DNA of 64,000 nt from Neolewinella aurantiaca (GTDB lineage: Bacteria > Bacteroidota > Bacteroidia > Chitinophagales > Saprospiraceae): assembly GCF_008014675.1 (NCBI RefSeq), contig NZ_VOXD01000003.1, positions 1 through 64,000 on the forward strand. The letters run 5' to 3'. Below are positions 37,852 to 47,179 of this stretch, in pieces. The notes beneath the pieces were generated by a model, which was not told where the DNA came from, did not search any database, and was given only the letters and a program-made list of their open reading frames with translations. Each line of letters begins with the position of its first letter. Position 1 is the first letter of the stretch. Made by a program: the position numbers and the translations under genes.

Positions 37852-38148
37852 ATGGCTAAGACAATCTTAATCAAGCCGGTAGTGTCCGAGAAGGCTGAGT
37901 TGCTTTCAGAGGCGCAAGGTCACTACACTTTCGTAGTAGACAAAACCGCTAACAAAATCGAAATCCGTAACGCTATCGAAGCGCGCTACGGAGTAACCGT
38001 AGACCGGGTGAATACCATGGTCATGCCGGGAAAAACTAAAAACAGATCGACCAAGTCCGGTCTTCTCCGTGGCCGCGTGTCTTCTTTCAAGAAGGCAATC
38101 GTAACGCTCGCCGAAGGAGACAGCATCGAACTGTACGACGAAGTATAA
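37852..38148 (+). CDS. rplW: 50S ribosomal protein L23
   Basis: 98 aa, MAKTILIKPVVSEKAELLSEAQGHYTF, located at the tunnel exit where it contacts SRP and trigger factor. The gap to rplB is 213 bp, unusually long for this gene pair. Confidence 0.96.
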   Translation: MAKTILIKPVVSEKAELLSEAQGHYTFVVDKTANKIEIRNAIEARYGVTVDRVNTMVMPGKTKNRSTKSGLLRGRVSSFKKAIVTLAEGDSIELYDEV

Positions 38149-38361
38149 TCGGTCAACTCTAGGGCGGTTTAAAATCAAGCCGGGTAGCTGGTGTTTTCAG
38201 GACTACGGTCTGTTTAAACATGAGCAGCTTAGCTGATCCGCCCAGGAGTAGCCCCGATGAAGTCTAATTAATCATCCGTTGAGTGGGGAGCCGTTGGTGG
38301 TCGTGGTCGATCAGTGAACCAATGCTTTTGCTCCGATATTCAGCGAGAAAATTGTGCAATA

Positions 38362-39198
38362 ATGCCAATCAAAAAGTTTAAGCCGGTATCTCCCGGTTCC
38401 CGCTTCCACGTAGGGAACAAGTTCGAGGAGCTTACTGGTGACAAACCGGAAAAGAGCCTGCTCGCTCCCATTAAGAAGAGCGGCGGCCGTAACCGGACCG
38501 GTAAAATGACCGTACGCCAGAAAGGTGGTGGCCATAAGCGCCGTTACCGTATCGTAGACTTCCGTCGTAACAACGACGGTGTCCCGTGCACGGTTAAAAC
38601 CATTGAGTACGATCCGAACCGAACCGCTTTCATCGCTCTTCTGGAGACTCCCGAAGGAAAGAAGTCTTACATCATCGCTCCTCAGGGACTGAAGGTGGGA
38701 GATGTACTGCACTCTGGCGCAAACGCTGCCCCGACTGTAGGAAACTGTCTTTTCCTGGCCGACGTGCCACTGGGTAACCAGATTCACGCCATCGAGCTTC
38801 AGCCCGGTAAAGGTGCCGCACTGGCCCGCTCTGCCGGAACGAATGCTACCCTGATGGGTAAAGAAGGCAAGTTCGTTTCTGTCAAGCTCCCATCTGGCGA
38901 AGTTCGCCGTATCCTTAAGACCTGCCGTGCTACCATCGGTACCACGTCTAACCCTGACCACAGCCTCACGGTTGCAGGTAAGGCTGGTCGTAACCGCTGG
39001 AAAGGCAACCGTCCTCGCGTTCGTGGTGTAGCCATGAACCCTGTCGATCACCCAATGGGTGGTGGCGAAGGTCGCGCTTCAGGTGGTCACCCACGCTCAC
39101 GCACGGGTATCATGGCCAAAGGCCAGAAGACGCGCAACGTCAACAAGGCAAGCAACAAATTGATCATCACCCGTCGTAAGACGAAGAACAAGAAGTAA
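38362..39198 (+). CDS. rplB: 50S ribosomal protein L2
   Basis: 278 aa from ATG 38362 ([15 protein letters not shown]); the longer frame from 38314 adds residues not seen in L2. It has [26 protein letters not shown] and the conserved [19 protein letters not shown] with the His implicated near peptidyl transfer. It overlaps no neighbour and rpsS follows 3 bases later. Confidence 0.98.
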   Translation: MPIKKFKPVSPGSRFHVGNKFEELTGDKPEKSLLAPIKKSGGRNRTGKMTVRQKGGGHKRRYRIVDFRRNNDGVPCTVKTIEYDPNRTAFIALLETPEGKKSYIIAPQGLKVGDVLHSGANAAPTVGNCLFLADVPLGNQIHAIELQPGKGAALARSAGTNATLMGKEGKFVSVKLPSGEVRRILKTCRATIGTTSNPDHSLTVAGKAGRNRWKGNRPRVRGVAMNPVDHPMGGGEGRASGGHPRSRTGIMAKGQKTRNVNKASNKLIITRRKTKNKK

Positions 39199-39201
39199 TC
39201 C

Positions 39202-39471
39202 ATGGCACGTTCTCTAAAGAAAGGTCCCTACGTTTTCCACCGCCTCTACGAAAAGGTAGTTAAGGCCCAGGAAGGTGGTCGCAAGGGCATGATCAAAACC
39301 TGGTCTCGTTCTTCCATGATCATCCCTGACATGGTAGGCCTCACCATCGCTGTTCACAACGGCAAAACCCACGTTCCCGTTTACGTTACGGAAAACATGG
39401 TAGGTCACAAACTCGGTGAGTTTGCTCCTACACGTTCTTTCCGTGGTCACGGTGGCAAGAAGGGTAAGTAA
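39202..39471 (+). CDS. rpsS: 30S ribosomal protein S19
   Basis: 89 aa, [19 protein letters not shown] ... [22 protein letters not shown]. Forms the S13-S19 complex in the 30S head. It is followed by an unusual 325-bp gap before rplV that contains a palindromic element; normally these two genes are almost adjacent. Confidence 0.97.
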   Translation: MARSLKKGPYVFHRLYEKVVKAQEGGRKGMIKTWSRSSMIIPDMVGLTIAVHNGKTHVPVYVTENMVGHKLGEFAPTRSFRGHGGKKGK

Positions 39472-39546
39472 TTTCTGATTCCCGAGCTTCAATTCCAGTT
39501 TCTGGTCTTGAAATCGTGACCTGAATTACTACTAGCATAATCATTT

Positions 39547-39638
39547 GGCGCGGTCGCAGGTGCAATGAAAAGTTTAAAAGCAGAGTTGGACTTGTCCACA
39601 TTGCTTTTTAACCGTACTTTTGCACCCGCGTTCGCGCC
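39547..39638. repeat. 92-bp near-palindromic element with two inverted copies of the 20-bp motif (D and K)
   Basis: Left arm begins GGCGCGGTCGCAGGTGCAAT and the reverse complement of the right arm begins GGCGCGAACGCGGGTGCAAA. The arms also share TTAAAAGC/TTAAAAAGC and meet in TGGAC-TT-GTCCA. The transcript could form one long hairpin inside the ribosomal mRNA. The right half contains a TACTTTTG box. Confidence 0.75.
39615..39622 (+). promoter_or_regulatory. Candidate internal promoter before rplV
   Basis: TACTTTTG matches TAnnTTTG, with CTTGT about 19 bases upstream as a weak -33. It is embedded in motif copy K of the palindromic element. Confidence 0.45.
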
Positions 39639-39796
39639 CCCTTTAATTGAGTGAAGGTAGAGTAGAGACTCGCTTGAAATCCTCAGTCCCTGAATCGGGT
39701 GTTTGACTGCCGTTAAACCGGTACAAGACATCCGAAAAAGGAATTAAGCATTTTTTAGTCCTCTTTACTAACCCGTTCCCTCGAAAACCTCCAATA

Positions 39797-40198
39797 ATGG
39801 AAGCAGTAGCAAGTTTAAATAGCATTCCGATGTCGGTGCGTAAGATGCGCCTGATCATCGACCTCATCCGCGGTAAGGAAGTGGGTGTGGCTCTCGGAAT
39901 CCTTGAGTTCAGCAAGCAGGAAGCTGCGATCTGGATCAAGAAAGATCTCCTCAGCGCCATCGCCAACTGGGAATACAAAACCGGTGGCACAGAAGCAGCA
40001 GACGAGTACGACCTGTACGTATCTGAAGCTTTTGCTGATGCCGGTGCGCAAATCAAGCGTTTCCGCCCAGCTCCTCACGGCCGTGCTCACCGTATCCGTA
40101 AGCACAGTTGCCACATCACCATCAAAGTTTCTAACCGCGTTCAGCTTCCCAGCGAAGTAGAAGGTGCTGTTGAAGCAGAAACCGAAACCGCAGAATAA
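39797..40198 (+). CDS. rplV: 50S ribosomal protein L22
   Basis: 133 aa, [29 protein letters not shown], with the tunnel-lining beta hairpin ending [23 protein letters not shown] short Glu-rich C-terminal tail ([14 protein letters not shown]) extends beyond the usual end. The rpsC ATG follows one base after the stop. Confidence 0.96.
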   Translation: MEAVASLNSIPMSVRKMRLIIDLIRGKEVGVALGILEFSKQEAAIWIKKDLLSAIANWEYKTGGTEAADEYDLYVSEAFADAGAQIKRFRPAPHGRAHRIRKHSCHITIKVSNRVQLPSEVEGAVEAETETAE

Positions 40199-40199
40199 C

Positions 40200-40940
40200 A
40201 TGGGACAGAAGACTAATCCAATCGGTAACCGCCTTGGTTACATCCGCGGCTGGGACAGCAACTGGTATGCTGACAAAGAATACGCCGCAAACGTAATTGA
40301 AGACGCGAAGCTCCGCGCTTACCTCGATAAGCGTATCGAGAAGGGTGGTATTGCACGTGTCATCATCGAGCGTACCCTCAAGCGGGTAACGCTGACGATT
40401 CACACCAGCCGTCCTGGTATTATCATCGGTAAAGGTGGTAACGAAATCAATCAGCTCCGCGAAGAGCTTCGTCGCCTGACGAAGAAAGACATCCAGATCA
40501 ATATCATTGAGATCCGTAAGCCTGAGCTCGACGCCAACATCGTTGCAGAATCAGTTGCCAAGCAGATCGAAGCGCGTATCAACTACCGCCGTGCCATCAA
40601 GATGGCCATTGCTGCCACTATGCGTGCCAGTGCTGAAGGTATCAAGGTTCGCATCTCTGGTCGTCTCAACGGTTCTGATATGAGCCGTACGGAAGAGTTC
40701 AAGGAGGGGCGTACACCGCTTCACACCTTCCGTGCCGACATCGACTACGCGCACAAAGAGGCCCACACCGTTTACGGTCGTATCGGCATCAAAGTATGGC
40801 TCTGTAAGGGCGAGGTTCTCGGTAAGCGGGACCTGAACCCGAACGCTGGCCTGTCTACCAAAGGTGGTGACCGCGATCGTGGTGGCCGTGGTGGACGCCG
40901 TGGCGGACGCGATAACGACCGCCGAGGCGGTCGTCGCTAA
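40200..40940 (+). CDS. rpsC: 30S ribosomal protein S3
   Basis: 246 aa from ATG 40200 ([18 protein letters not shown]). The KH domain motif [13 protein letters not shown] and the C-terminal [14 protein letters not shown] are intact. A C-terminal Arg/Gly/Asp-rich tail of about 25 residues ([15 protein letters not shown]...) looks disordered and RNA-binding. The start choice excludes an in-frame ATG at 40164 inside rplV. Confidence 0.97.
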   Translation: MGQKTNPIGNRLGYIRGWDSNWYADKEYAANVIEDAKLRAYLDKRIEKGGIARVIIERTLKRVTLTIHTSRPGIIIGKGGNEINQLREELRRLTKKDIQINIIEIRKPELDANIVAESVAKQIEARINYRRAIKMAIAATMRASAEGIKVRISGRLNGSDMSRTEEFKEGRTPLHTFRADIDYAHKEAHTVYGRIGIKVWLCKGEVLGKRDLNPNAGLSTKGGDRDRGGRGGRRGGRDNDRRGGRR

Positions 40941-41325
40941 ACGCTTAGCAGCCCCTGAGGCTGCTGTACTTCACAGCCCTCGGGTTGGAGTAATACTACT
41001 AAACCGGCTTACGGGCAGGTTTACTGCAGCTGATAAGGCTGCTCATCAAGACTCAACCGCCGCAGGCGAGAGAACAACTGACCTGGAAGCATCAAAACTG
41101 TGTTTTGCGCTGTCTTCCACCCCCCTGAGAGCAGGGCAGCTGGTAGCGAATCATCGTTACTGCTGCCTTGCTTTCGTTATTTCGGAAAAAAAAGGAAAGT
41201 TTGCCTATGTAAACTACCTAAAGTCCGGAGAAAATCTTACCTTTGCCCCGCTCTAAGGGAGACCTGGGGTAAATTAAGGGTGTAAACGATGTGTTTTCAG
41301 CCGTTTAGCCTAAAAATTTATAGCA
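40941..41325. other. 385-bp gap between rpsC and rplP
   Basis: Unusually long; these genes are normally a few bases apart. It contains a 7-bp hairpin AGCAGCC-cctga-GGCTGCT at 40948-40966 directly after rpsC and a perfect TACCTTTG box at 41238-41245. No convincing gene was found. Confidence 0.6.
41238..41245 (+). promoter_or_regulatory. Candidate internal promoter before rplP
   Basis: TACCTTTG followed by GCCCCGC, the same form as the rpsL promoter, 81 bases before rplP. A TTTG at about 41210 could be a -33 element, with slightly long spacing. Confidence 0.55.
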
Positions 41326-41745
41326 ATGTTACAGCCGAAAAGAACTAAATACCGCAAGCAGCAGAAGCTCCGTAATAAGGGCTTGGCGCAGCGTGGTAAC
41401 AAGGTGGACTTCGGAACCTTCGGCCTTAAGAGCCTGGGCTCCGGACGGATCACTAACCGCCAGATCGAAGCCGCACGTATTACCATGACGCGGCATATGA
41501 AGCGTGAAGGTAAAGTGTGGATCCGCATCTTCCCTGACAAACCGATCACCAGTAAGCCACTGGAGGTACGTATGGGTAAGGGTAAGGGTGCCCTTGACCA
41601 CTGGGTCGCCAACGTACAGCCCGGACGCATCATGTTCGAGCTTGACGGAGTTAGCCGCGAAGTAGCTGTTGAGGCCCTGCGCCTTGCTGCACAGAAGCTT
41701 CCGGTATTGACCCGCGTAGTAACCCGTGTTGACTACCAGGGGTAA
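41326..41745 (+). CDS. rplP: 50S ribosomal protein L16
   Basis: 139 aa, [25 protein letters not shown], with the [23 protein letters not shown] region near the A site. It probably starts a separate transcript because of the long gap and internal promoter. Confidence 0.97.
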   Translation: MLQPKRTKYRKQQKLRNKGLAQRGNKVDFGTFGLKSLGSGRITNRQIEAARITMTRHMKREGKVWIRIFPDKPITSKPLEVRMGKGKGALDHWVANVQPGRIMFELDGVSREVAVEALRLAAQKLPVLTRVVTRVDYQG

Positions 41746-41812
41746 GATCACCCAATTTTAAAATTATCCGCTCCCTTCAATTTTCGGGATGCGGTGCAAC
41801 CTTAAGAAACTG

Positions 41813-42073
41813 ATGGCGAGTAATAAATCAGTCGAGTTGCGGAACGCCTCTGACGCCGATCTTCAGGATCAGCTGACGGAGACCTCCGGGAGCCTCGAAA
41901 AAATGAAGTTCGACCATACCGTGAACGGTATCGAGAACCCCCTGCAACTGCGGGTAATCCGTCGCGACATTGCGCGGATCAAAACAGAAATCCGTCGTCG
42001 CGAATTAGCGGCTATGTCTCCTGAAGAGATAGCCAAACGTGACCGCATCCTTATCCGTCGCCGTAAAAAGTAA
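41813..42073 (+). CDS. rpmC: 50S ribosomal protein L29
   Basis: 86 aa from ATG 41813 (MASNKSVELRNASDADL); an ATG at 41789 in frame would add MRCNLKKL. The core NPLQLRVIRRDIARIKTEIRRRE is conserved. The C-terminal extension (AAMSPEEIAKRDRILIRRRKK) makes it longer than the usual 60-70 residues. Six bases separate it from rpsQ. Confidence 0.93.
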   Translation: MASNKSVELRNASDADLQDQLTETSGSLEKMKFDHTVNGIENPLQLRVIRRDIARIKTEIRRRELAAMSPEEIAKRDRILIRRRKK

Positions 42074-42079
42074 TCTAGC

Positions 42080-42508
42080 ATGAGCAACGAGGAAACTAAA
42101 GAGCAGGAGGGCACCGTCGAAGAGACCACCCCCACCGTGCTGGAATCAGTGGCTGAAGCCGTAGGCACAGCTGCCGGAACCGTTGAAAACGCCGTTGAGG
42201 CAGTTACTGAAACGGTAACCAACTACTTCGCTCCCGAAGAGGAAGCAGAAGAGACAGGTCGTAACGAGCGTAAAACCCGTATCGGTTTGGTCGCCAGCAA
42301 CAAAATGGACAAGACCATTTCTGTTGTGATCGAGCGTCGCCTTCAGCACCCTATTTACGGCAAGTACGTAAAGAAGAGTAACAAACTCATCGCCCACGAT
42401 GAGAACAACGAGTGCCAGATTGGTGACCTCGTGAAAATTATGGAGACCCGTCCGCTGAGCCGTCGTAAGCGCTGGCGCCTGGTATCTGTACTTGAGAAAG
42501 CTAAGTAA
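42080..42508 (+). CDS. rpsQ: 30S ribosomal protein S17 with long acidic N-terminal extension
   Basis: 142 aa, whereas S17 is normally about 80-90. The S17 domain occupies residues ~60-142 ([45 protein letters not shown]...[14 protein letters not shown]). Residues 1-58 are Glu/Thr/Val/Ala-rich (starting [15 protein letters not shown]) and predicted disordered or weakly helical. The only alternative start codon that would give a normal length is not obvious (no ATG near residue 58), so the extension is probably real. The acidic tail of an RNA-binding protein is unusual. Confidence 0.93.
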   Translation: MSNEETKEQEGTVEETTPTVLESVAEAVGTAAGTVENAVEAVTETVTNYFAPEEEAEETGRNERKTRIGLVASNKMDKTISVVIERRLQHPIYGKYVKKSNKLIAHDENNECQIGDLVKIMETRPLSRRKRWRLVSVLEKAK

Positions 42509-42543
42509 TTAACCGTTTACGGCAACCAAGAAATAGCTAAAAA

Positions 42544-42912
42544 ATGATCCAACAGGAATCACGGCTGCGCGTAGCCGACAACAGCGGTGCCAAAGAGGTA
42601 CTCTGTATTCGCGTACTGGGCGGCTCAAAGCGTCGTTACGCCAGCATTGGCGACCAGATCGTCGTATCGGTTAAGGAATCTTCTCCGGGCGGTAATGTAA
42701 AGAAGGGTACGGTTAGCCGTGCTGTAGTAGTGCGGACCCGCAAAGAGATCCGCCGTAAGGATGGCTCTTACATCCGCTTCGACGACAATGCTGTCGTTCT
42801 CCTCAACGCAAGTGAGGAGCCACGTGGCACTCGTATCTTCGGCCCCGTTGCCCGCGAACTTCGTGACCGCGACTACATGAAGATTGTATCACTTGCCCCG
42901 GAAGTACTCTAG
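42544..42912 (+). CDS. rplN: 50S ribosomal protein L14
   Basis: 122 aa, [28 protein letters not shown], full length, with [28 protein letters not shown]. Forms part of the 30S-50S bridge B8. 35 bp after rpsQ. Confidence 0.98.
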   Translation: MIQQESRLRVADNSGAKEVLCIRVLGGSKRRYASIGDQIVVSVKESSPGGNVKKGTVSRAVVVRTRKEIRRKDGSYIRFDDNAVVLLNASEEPRGTRIFGPVARELRDRDYMKIVSLAPEVL

Positions 42913-42933
42913 GGCACCAAATTAAACCATCCA

Positions 42934-43293
42934 ATGGCTAACAAGACCTACAAGGATAAGCAGAAGCGTCACACGCCGAAGCTTAAAATCAAAAAGGGAG
43001 ACATGGTCGTGGTTATCGCTGGTGCCGATAAGGACCGCGCTAAGCCCCGCGAAGTACTCCAGGTGCTACCTAACGAAAACCGCGCCGTCGTTGACGGTGT
43101 GAACATTCGTAAGAAGCACCAGAAACCAACTGAAACCGATCAGGGTGGCATCGTTGAAAAAGCGGCCTCCATTCACATTAGCAATCTGATGCTCGTCGAT
43201 GCCGACAATCAGCCAACCCGCGTAGGACGCAAGGCTGACGAAAATGGCAAACTGGCGCGTTTCAGTAAGCGTAACGGTAATATCATTAAGTAA
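42934..43293 (+). CDS. rplX: 50S ribosomal protein L24
   Basis: 119 aa with the KOW motif KIKKGDMVVVIAGADKDRAKPREVLQV and the GVNIRKKHQKPTETDQGGIVEKAASIHISNLMLVD block. An early assembly protein near the tunnel exit. Its TAA overlaps the rplE ATG by one base (TAATG), implying coupled translation. Confidence 0.97.
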   Translation: MANKTYKDKQKRHTPKLKIKKGDMVVVIAGADKDRAKPREVLQVLPNENRAVVDGVNIRKKHQKPTETDQGGIVEKAASIHISNLMLVDADNQPTRVGRKADENGKLARFSKRNGNIIK

Positions 43294-43856
43294 TGAGCTA
43301 CACTCCCCGACTCAAGAAAAAGTACGACGAGGAAATTAAGGCTAAACTGCAGGAGCAGTTTAACTACAAGAGCCCTATGCAAACGCCTCGTCTGCTCAAA
43401 ATCTGCATCAATCAGGGTGTAGGTAAAGCAACTCAGGACCGCAAGCTGGTTGAGAATGCTTCAAAGGAAATGACTCTCGTGGCAGGCCAGCAGGCTGTAA
43501 TCACCATGTCTAAGAAGTCTGTCTCTAACTTCCGCCTCCGTGACAACATGGGCATCGGTGCTAAGGTAACCCTTCGCCGTGAGCGGATGTATGACTTCCT
43601 CGACCGTCTGGTTTCTACTGCATTGCCTCGTGTACGTGACTTCCGTGGAATCAACGACAAGAGCTTCGATGGCCGTGGTAACTACACTATGGGTATCACT
43701 GAGCAGATCATCTTCCCTGAGATCAGCCTCGATGATGTTGCTAACATCACTGGTTACGACGTAACCTTCGTTACCAGCGCAGAGACAGACCAGGAAGCCC
43801 TGGCACTGCTGAAGGCACTTGGCCTTCCATTTAAGAACCAAAACAACGAACAGTAA
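43293..43856 (+). CDS. rplE: 50S ribosomal protein L5
   Basis: 187 aa; binds 5S rRNA. It contains [23 protein letters not shown] and [28 protein letters not shown]. One base separates it from rpsN. Confidence 0.98.
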   Translation: MSYTPRLKKKYDEEIKAKLQEQFNYKSPMQTPRLLKICINQGVGKATQDRKLVENASKEMTLVAGQQAVITMSKKSVSNFRLRDNMGIGAKVTLRRERMYDFLDRLVSTALPRVRDFRGINDKSFDGRGNYTMGITEQIIFPEISLDDVANITGYDVTFVTSAETDQEALALLKALGLPFKNQNNEQ

Positions 43857-43857
43857 G

Positions 43858-44127
43858 ATGGCTCGTAAATCACTTATCGCACGCGAAAATAAGCGCGCAC
43901 GTATGGTTGCTAAGTACGCTGAGAAGCGTGCAGCCCTCAAAGCTGAAGGCAACTGGGATGAACTGGATAAGCTCCCCCGTAACTCCAACCCAATCCGTCT
44001 GCACAACCGTTGTGGTCTGACTGGCCGTCCGAAAGGCTACATGCGCAAGTTTGGTATTTGCCGGGTTAAATTCCGGGAAATGGCACTCGATGGCAAGATC
44101 CCAGGAGTTCGTAAAGCTAGTTGGTAG
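43858..44127 (+). CDS. rpsN: 30S ribosomal protein S14 (zinc-free type)
   Basis: 89 aa from ATG 43858 ([24 protein letters not shown]). It lacks the CxxC-CxxC zinc motif, so it is the C-minus form; the [14 protein letters not shown] signature reads [20 protein letters not shown] 133-bp gap to rpsH contains CTTCCGGAG and CTCCGGAAG (44142-44150, 44211-44219), which can pair. Confidence 0.96.
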   Translation: MARKSLIARENKRARMVAKYAEKRAALKAEGNWDELDKLPRNSNPIRLHNRCGLTGRPKGYMRKFGICRVKFREMALDGKIPGVRKASW

Positions 44128-44260
44128 TTTAATTCGTTGGTCTTCCGGAGAATCCCCTCCTCAACTGACGTAGTTAACCACCGACAACTAATTAGTCTAA
44201 TTTTTAACAGCTCCGGAAGTTCCTGTTTCGGGAAAACCACGGAGCGCAATCTATAGCAAA

Positions 44261-44671
44261 ATGGCCGTAACGGACCCAATCGCTGATTATTTGACCCGTA
44301 TTCGCAACGCGCAGATCGCAGGTCACCGTGTCGTAGTTATTCCTTCTTCAAAAACGAAGAAGCGCATGACAGAAATTCTGTACGATCAGGGCTACATTCT
44401 GAAGTACAAGTTCGACGACGAAGCGGGCAAGGGTAAGCAAGGAGAAATCTCTATTGCCCTCAAATACGAAAAGGACAGCAAACGTCCGGTTATTCGTAAA
44501 CTTATCCGTGTATCCAAGCCGGGTCTGCGTCAGTACGTAAAGGCTGATGCTCTCCCACGGGTTATCAACGGCCTTGGTATTGCCATCGTTTCTACCTCAC
44601 ATGGTCTGATGACCAACAAGCAGGCAAAGAAAGACAACGTTGGCGGCGAAGTACTCGCTTACATCTACTAA
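44261..44671 (+). CDS. rpsH: 30S ribosomal protein S8
   Basis: 136 aa, MAVTDPIADYLTRIRNAQIAGHRVV, with the C-terminal GIAIVSTSHGLMTNKQAKKDNVGGEVLAYIY. Binds 16S helix 21; in E. coli it represses the spc operon. No matching leader was recognised here. Confidence 0.97.
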   Translation: MAVTDPIADYLTRIRNAQIAGHRVVVIPSSKTKKRMTEILYDQGYILKYKFDDEAGKGKQGEISIALKYEKDSKRPVIRKLIRVSKPGLRQYVKADALPRVINGLGIAIVSTSHGLMTNKQAKKDNVGGEVLAYIY

Positions 44672-44759
44672 ATAAATTCAGTTTCACGTCTGCAGGGGGT
44701 ACTCCGGCTTTGAATGATAAGCGAAGAGTAGTCTCGTAAGACAATTAAATCAACAGGAT

Positions 44760-45317
44760 ATGTCCAGAATTGGCAAAAATCCCATCAGCGTACCTTCCGG
44801 CGTCAAGATTGACGTAAGCAAAGGTAATCTGGTGACCGTTAAGGGCCCTAAAGGGGAACTTACTCAGCAGGTAAACCCTGACCTGGGAATCGAAATGGAA
44901 GATGGTACTCTTACCGTCACCCGCCCTTCCAACAGCAAGCGTCACCGCAGCTTTCACGGTCTTTACCGTTCGCTGATCGCCAATATGATCGAAGGTGTCA
45001 CCAACGGCTACGAACTCAGTCTTGAGGTAGTAGGTGTAGGTTACCGTGCCGAAAACAAAGGCAACCTGTTGATCCTCACGCTGGGTTACTCTCACCCTAT
45101 CTACTTCATGGTTCCACCAGAAGTTGGCGTTGAGACCATCAGCGCAAAGGGTAAGGCTCCGATCGTAAAGCTCACTTCTACCGACAAGCAACTTGTAGGT
45201 CAGATCGCAGCTAAGATCCGTGCATTCCGTAAACCTGAGCCTTACAAAGGAAAAGGTATCAAGTTTGTCGGTGAAGAACTTCGTCGTAAGGCTGGTAAAA
45301 CCGCCGCTAAGAAGTAA
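44760..45317 (+). CDS. rplF: 50S ribosomal protein L6
   Basis: 185 aa, [32 protein letters not shown], with two similar domains and the C-terminal [29 protein letters not shown]. 88 bp after rpsH. Confidence 0.98.
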   Translation: MSRIGKNPISVPSGVKIDVSKGNLVTVKGPKGELTQQVNPDLGIEMEDGTLTVTRPSNSKRHRSFHGLYRSLIANMIEGVTNGYELSLEVVGVGYRAENKGNLLILTLGYSHPIYFMVPPEVGVETISAKGKAPIVKLTSTDKQLVGQIAAKIRAFRKPEPYKGKGIKFVGEELRRKAGKTAAKK

Positions 45318-45378
45318 GGTCCCTAACCCCTGGCCCTCTTTAGGGAGGATCATGCTGGGGATTCAAAAAAAATTAGCA

Positions 45379-45732
45379 ATGCAACTCACAAAACTTAAGC
45401 GGAGAAAGCGGATTCACAGCCGTGTTCGTAAGAGCATTTCCGGCACGCCGGAACAGCCCCGCCTGAACGTTTTCCGTTCTAATAAATACATCTACGCTCA
45501 GTTGATCGATGACGTCAACGGCGTAACCCTGGCGCAGGCTTCCAGTTTCGAAGCTTCAATTGCCCAGGAAGGTGACAAATCCTCGCAGTCTACTGCTGTA
45601 GGTAAGCTCATCGCCGAGCGTGCTCAGGCCGCCGGAATCTCTAAAGTTCTCTTCGACCGGGGAGGATATCTTTTTCACGGACGGGTGAAAGCCCTAGCTG
45701 AAGGTGCCCGTGAGGGTGGCCTTAAGTTCTAA
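45379..45732 (+). CDS. rplR: 50S ribosomal protein L18
   Basis: 117 aa from ATG 45379 ([41 protein letters not shown]). A longer frame begins upstream within rplF but has no L18 homology. Binds 5S rRNA; ends [26 protein letters not shown]. Confidence 0.97.
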   Translation: MQLTKLKRRKRIHSRVRKSISGTPEQPRLNVFRSNKYIYAQLIDDVNGVTLAQASSFEASIAQEGDKSSQSTAVGKLIAERAQAAGISKVLFDRGGYLFHGRVKALAEGAREGGLKF

Positions 45733-45743
45733 ATAGCACTACA

Positions 45744-46313
45744 ATGGCTGATAACAGAAATTCAGGCGGTGGCCGTAACCGTCGTGACAATGACCGCCGG
45801 GGTCGGAAGGGAGACAACAACGCCTCCAACGAGCCGGAACTGCGCGAGAAAATGGTTGCCCTCAACCGGGTATCCAAAGTGACCAAAGGTGGTCGTACGT
45901 TCACCTTCGCTGCCATCATGGTAGTTGGTGACGGAAAAGGTAAGGTAGGTTCCGGTTCCGGTAAGGCCCGTGATATCTCCGAAGCTATCCAGAAGGCAAC
46001 CGATAATGCCCGTAAGAGCATGATCAAGGTGCCACTGCACAAAGGGACTATCCCTCACGAGCAGTTGGGTAAGTATGGTGCCGGTAAGGTCCTGCTTAAG
46101 CCTGCATCTGAAGGTACCGGTGTAATTGCCGGTGGTGCGATGCGTGCTGTTCTCGACATCGCTGGTGTCCACAACGTACTGGCAAAATCACAGGGTTCTT
46201 CCAACCCACACAACGTGATCAAAGCCACCATCGATGCGCTGAAGAAGCTCCGCAGCCCGATGGAAGTTGCCAAGCAACGGGGTATTTCCATGGAAAAACT
46301 GTTCGAAGGGTAG
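45744..46313 (+). CDS. rpsE: 30S ribosomal protein S5
   Basis: 189 aa. An Arg/Asn/Gly/Asp-rich low-complexity N-terminus (residues 1-30) precedes the S5 core: [44 protein letters not shown], then the C-terminal fold. The basic extension is reminiscent of the RG-rich tail on S3. Confidence 0.97.
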   Translation: MADNRNSGGGRNRRDNDRRGRKGDNNASNEPELREKMVALNRVSKVTKGGRTFTFAAIMVVGDGKGKVGSGSGKARDISEAIQKATDNARKSMIKVPLHKGTIPHEQLGKYGAGKVLLKPASEGTGVIAGGAMRAVLDIAGVHNVLAKSQGSSNPHNVIKATIDALKKLRSPMEVAKQRGISMEKLFEG

Positions 46314-46330
46314 GGTTCACGCTCCCCAAT

Positions 46331-46351
46331 CCCCTCTCCAAGGGAGAGGGG
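46331..46351. repeat. CCCCTCTCC hairpin repeat
   Basis: CCCCTCTCC-aag-GGAGAGGGG, a 9-bp stem with 3-base loop, between rpsE and rpmD. The same hairpin with other loops occurs at 165-185, 61653-61673 and 63726-63746. Confidence 0.7.
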
Positions 46352-46390
46352 AGAAGAACAAACTCCTAACAACAGTAAAATTAAGTCAAC

Positions 46391-46570
46391 ATGGCTAAGA
46401 TTAAAATTACCCAGGTTAAAAGTGTGATCGACCGCCCGAAGAAGCAGAAGGCAACGATCCAGGCTCTTGGCCTCAAGCGTATGCATCAATCAGTTGAGCG
46501 GGAGGATTCTCCTGTTATTCTGGGAATGGTGAAGGCAGTCAGCCACCTTGTTAAAGTAGAAGAGGCCTAA
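46391..46570 (+). CDS. rpmD: 50S ribosomal protein L30
   Basis: A short 59-aa frame, [28 protein letters not shown], with the L30 signature continuing [30 protein letters not shown]. Length and position between rpsE and rplO are as expected for L30. Confidence 0.95.
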   Translation: MAKIKITQVKSVIDRPKKQKATIQALGLKRMHQSVEREDSPVILGMVKAVSHLVKVEEA

Positions 46571-46669
46571 GGGAAGTCGAATGCCCGGAAAGTTAAATAG
46601 TTAAGCATCTGCCTGACCATCTGACATTTTTCTGACAGAACGACCATAGTTGGTACGATAGTTGCTTTC

Positions 46670-46690
46670 TTTGCACCTGCGTTCAGCGCC
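46670..46690 (+). repeat. Dispersed motif, copy L, before rplO
   Basis: TTTGCACCTGCGTTCAGCGCC in the 151-bp gap rpmD-rplO, 31 bases before the rplO ATG. The preceding bases give TTTCTTTG, a near-match to the -7 box, so it may act as an internal promoter. Confidence 0.6.
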
Positions 46691-46721
46691 CTGAAAAGCC
46701 TCCTAAAAAATAAAGTCCGTA

Positions 46722-47168
46722 ATGGAACTGAATAATCTCAAACCAGCCGCCGGCGCTACTAAGTCCGGTAAGCGAATTGCACGTGGCCAAGGCTCGGGCC
46801 GTGGTGGAACTTCCACCCGTGGTCATAAAGGTGCCAAGTCGCGTAGTGGTTACAAGCGTAAGCGTAACTTTGAAGGTGGCCAGATGCCACTTCAGATGCG
46901 TCTCCCGAAGCGTGGCTTCAACAGCCCGAATCGTGTGGAATACGTTGCTTTCAATCTTGATCGTCTCCAGGCCATCAGCGAGAAGCACGGAATTACTGAA
47001 ATTACCCCTGCTGCTCTGTACGCTGCCGGTATCATCAAGAAGAATGATATGGTAAAAGTACTCGCTGACGGTGAGCTCACCTCTGGTCTTACGGTTACGG
47101 CTCACGCCGCTTCCGCAAAAGCCAAGGAAGCCGTCGAGAAGGCGGGCGGTTCTCTCACCATCTCCTAA
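46722..47168 (+). CDS. rplO: 50S ribosomal protein L15
   Basis: 148 aa, MELNNLKPAAGATKSGKRIARGQGSGRGGTSTRGHKGAKSRSG, with GGQMPLQMRLPKRGF. Essential late 50S assembly protein. 11 bp before secY. Confidence 0.97.
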   Translation: MELNNLKPAAGATKSGKRIARGQGSGRGGTSTRGHKGAKSRSGYKRKRNFEGGQMPLQMRLPKRGFNSPNRVEYVAFNLDRLQAISEKHGITEITPAALYAAGIIKKNDMVKVLADGELTSGLTVTAHAASAKAKEAVEKAGGSLTIS

Positions 47169-47179
47169 ATACCATTCCC

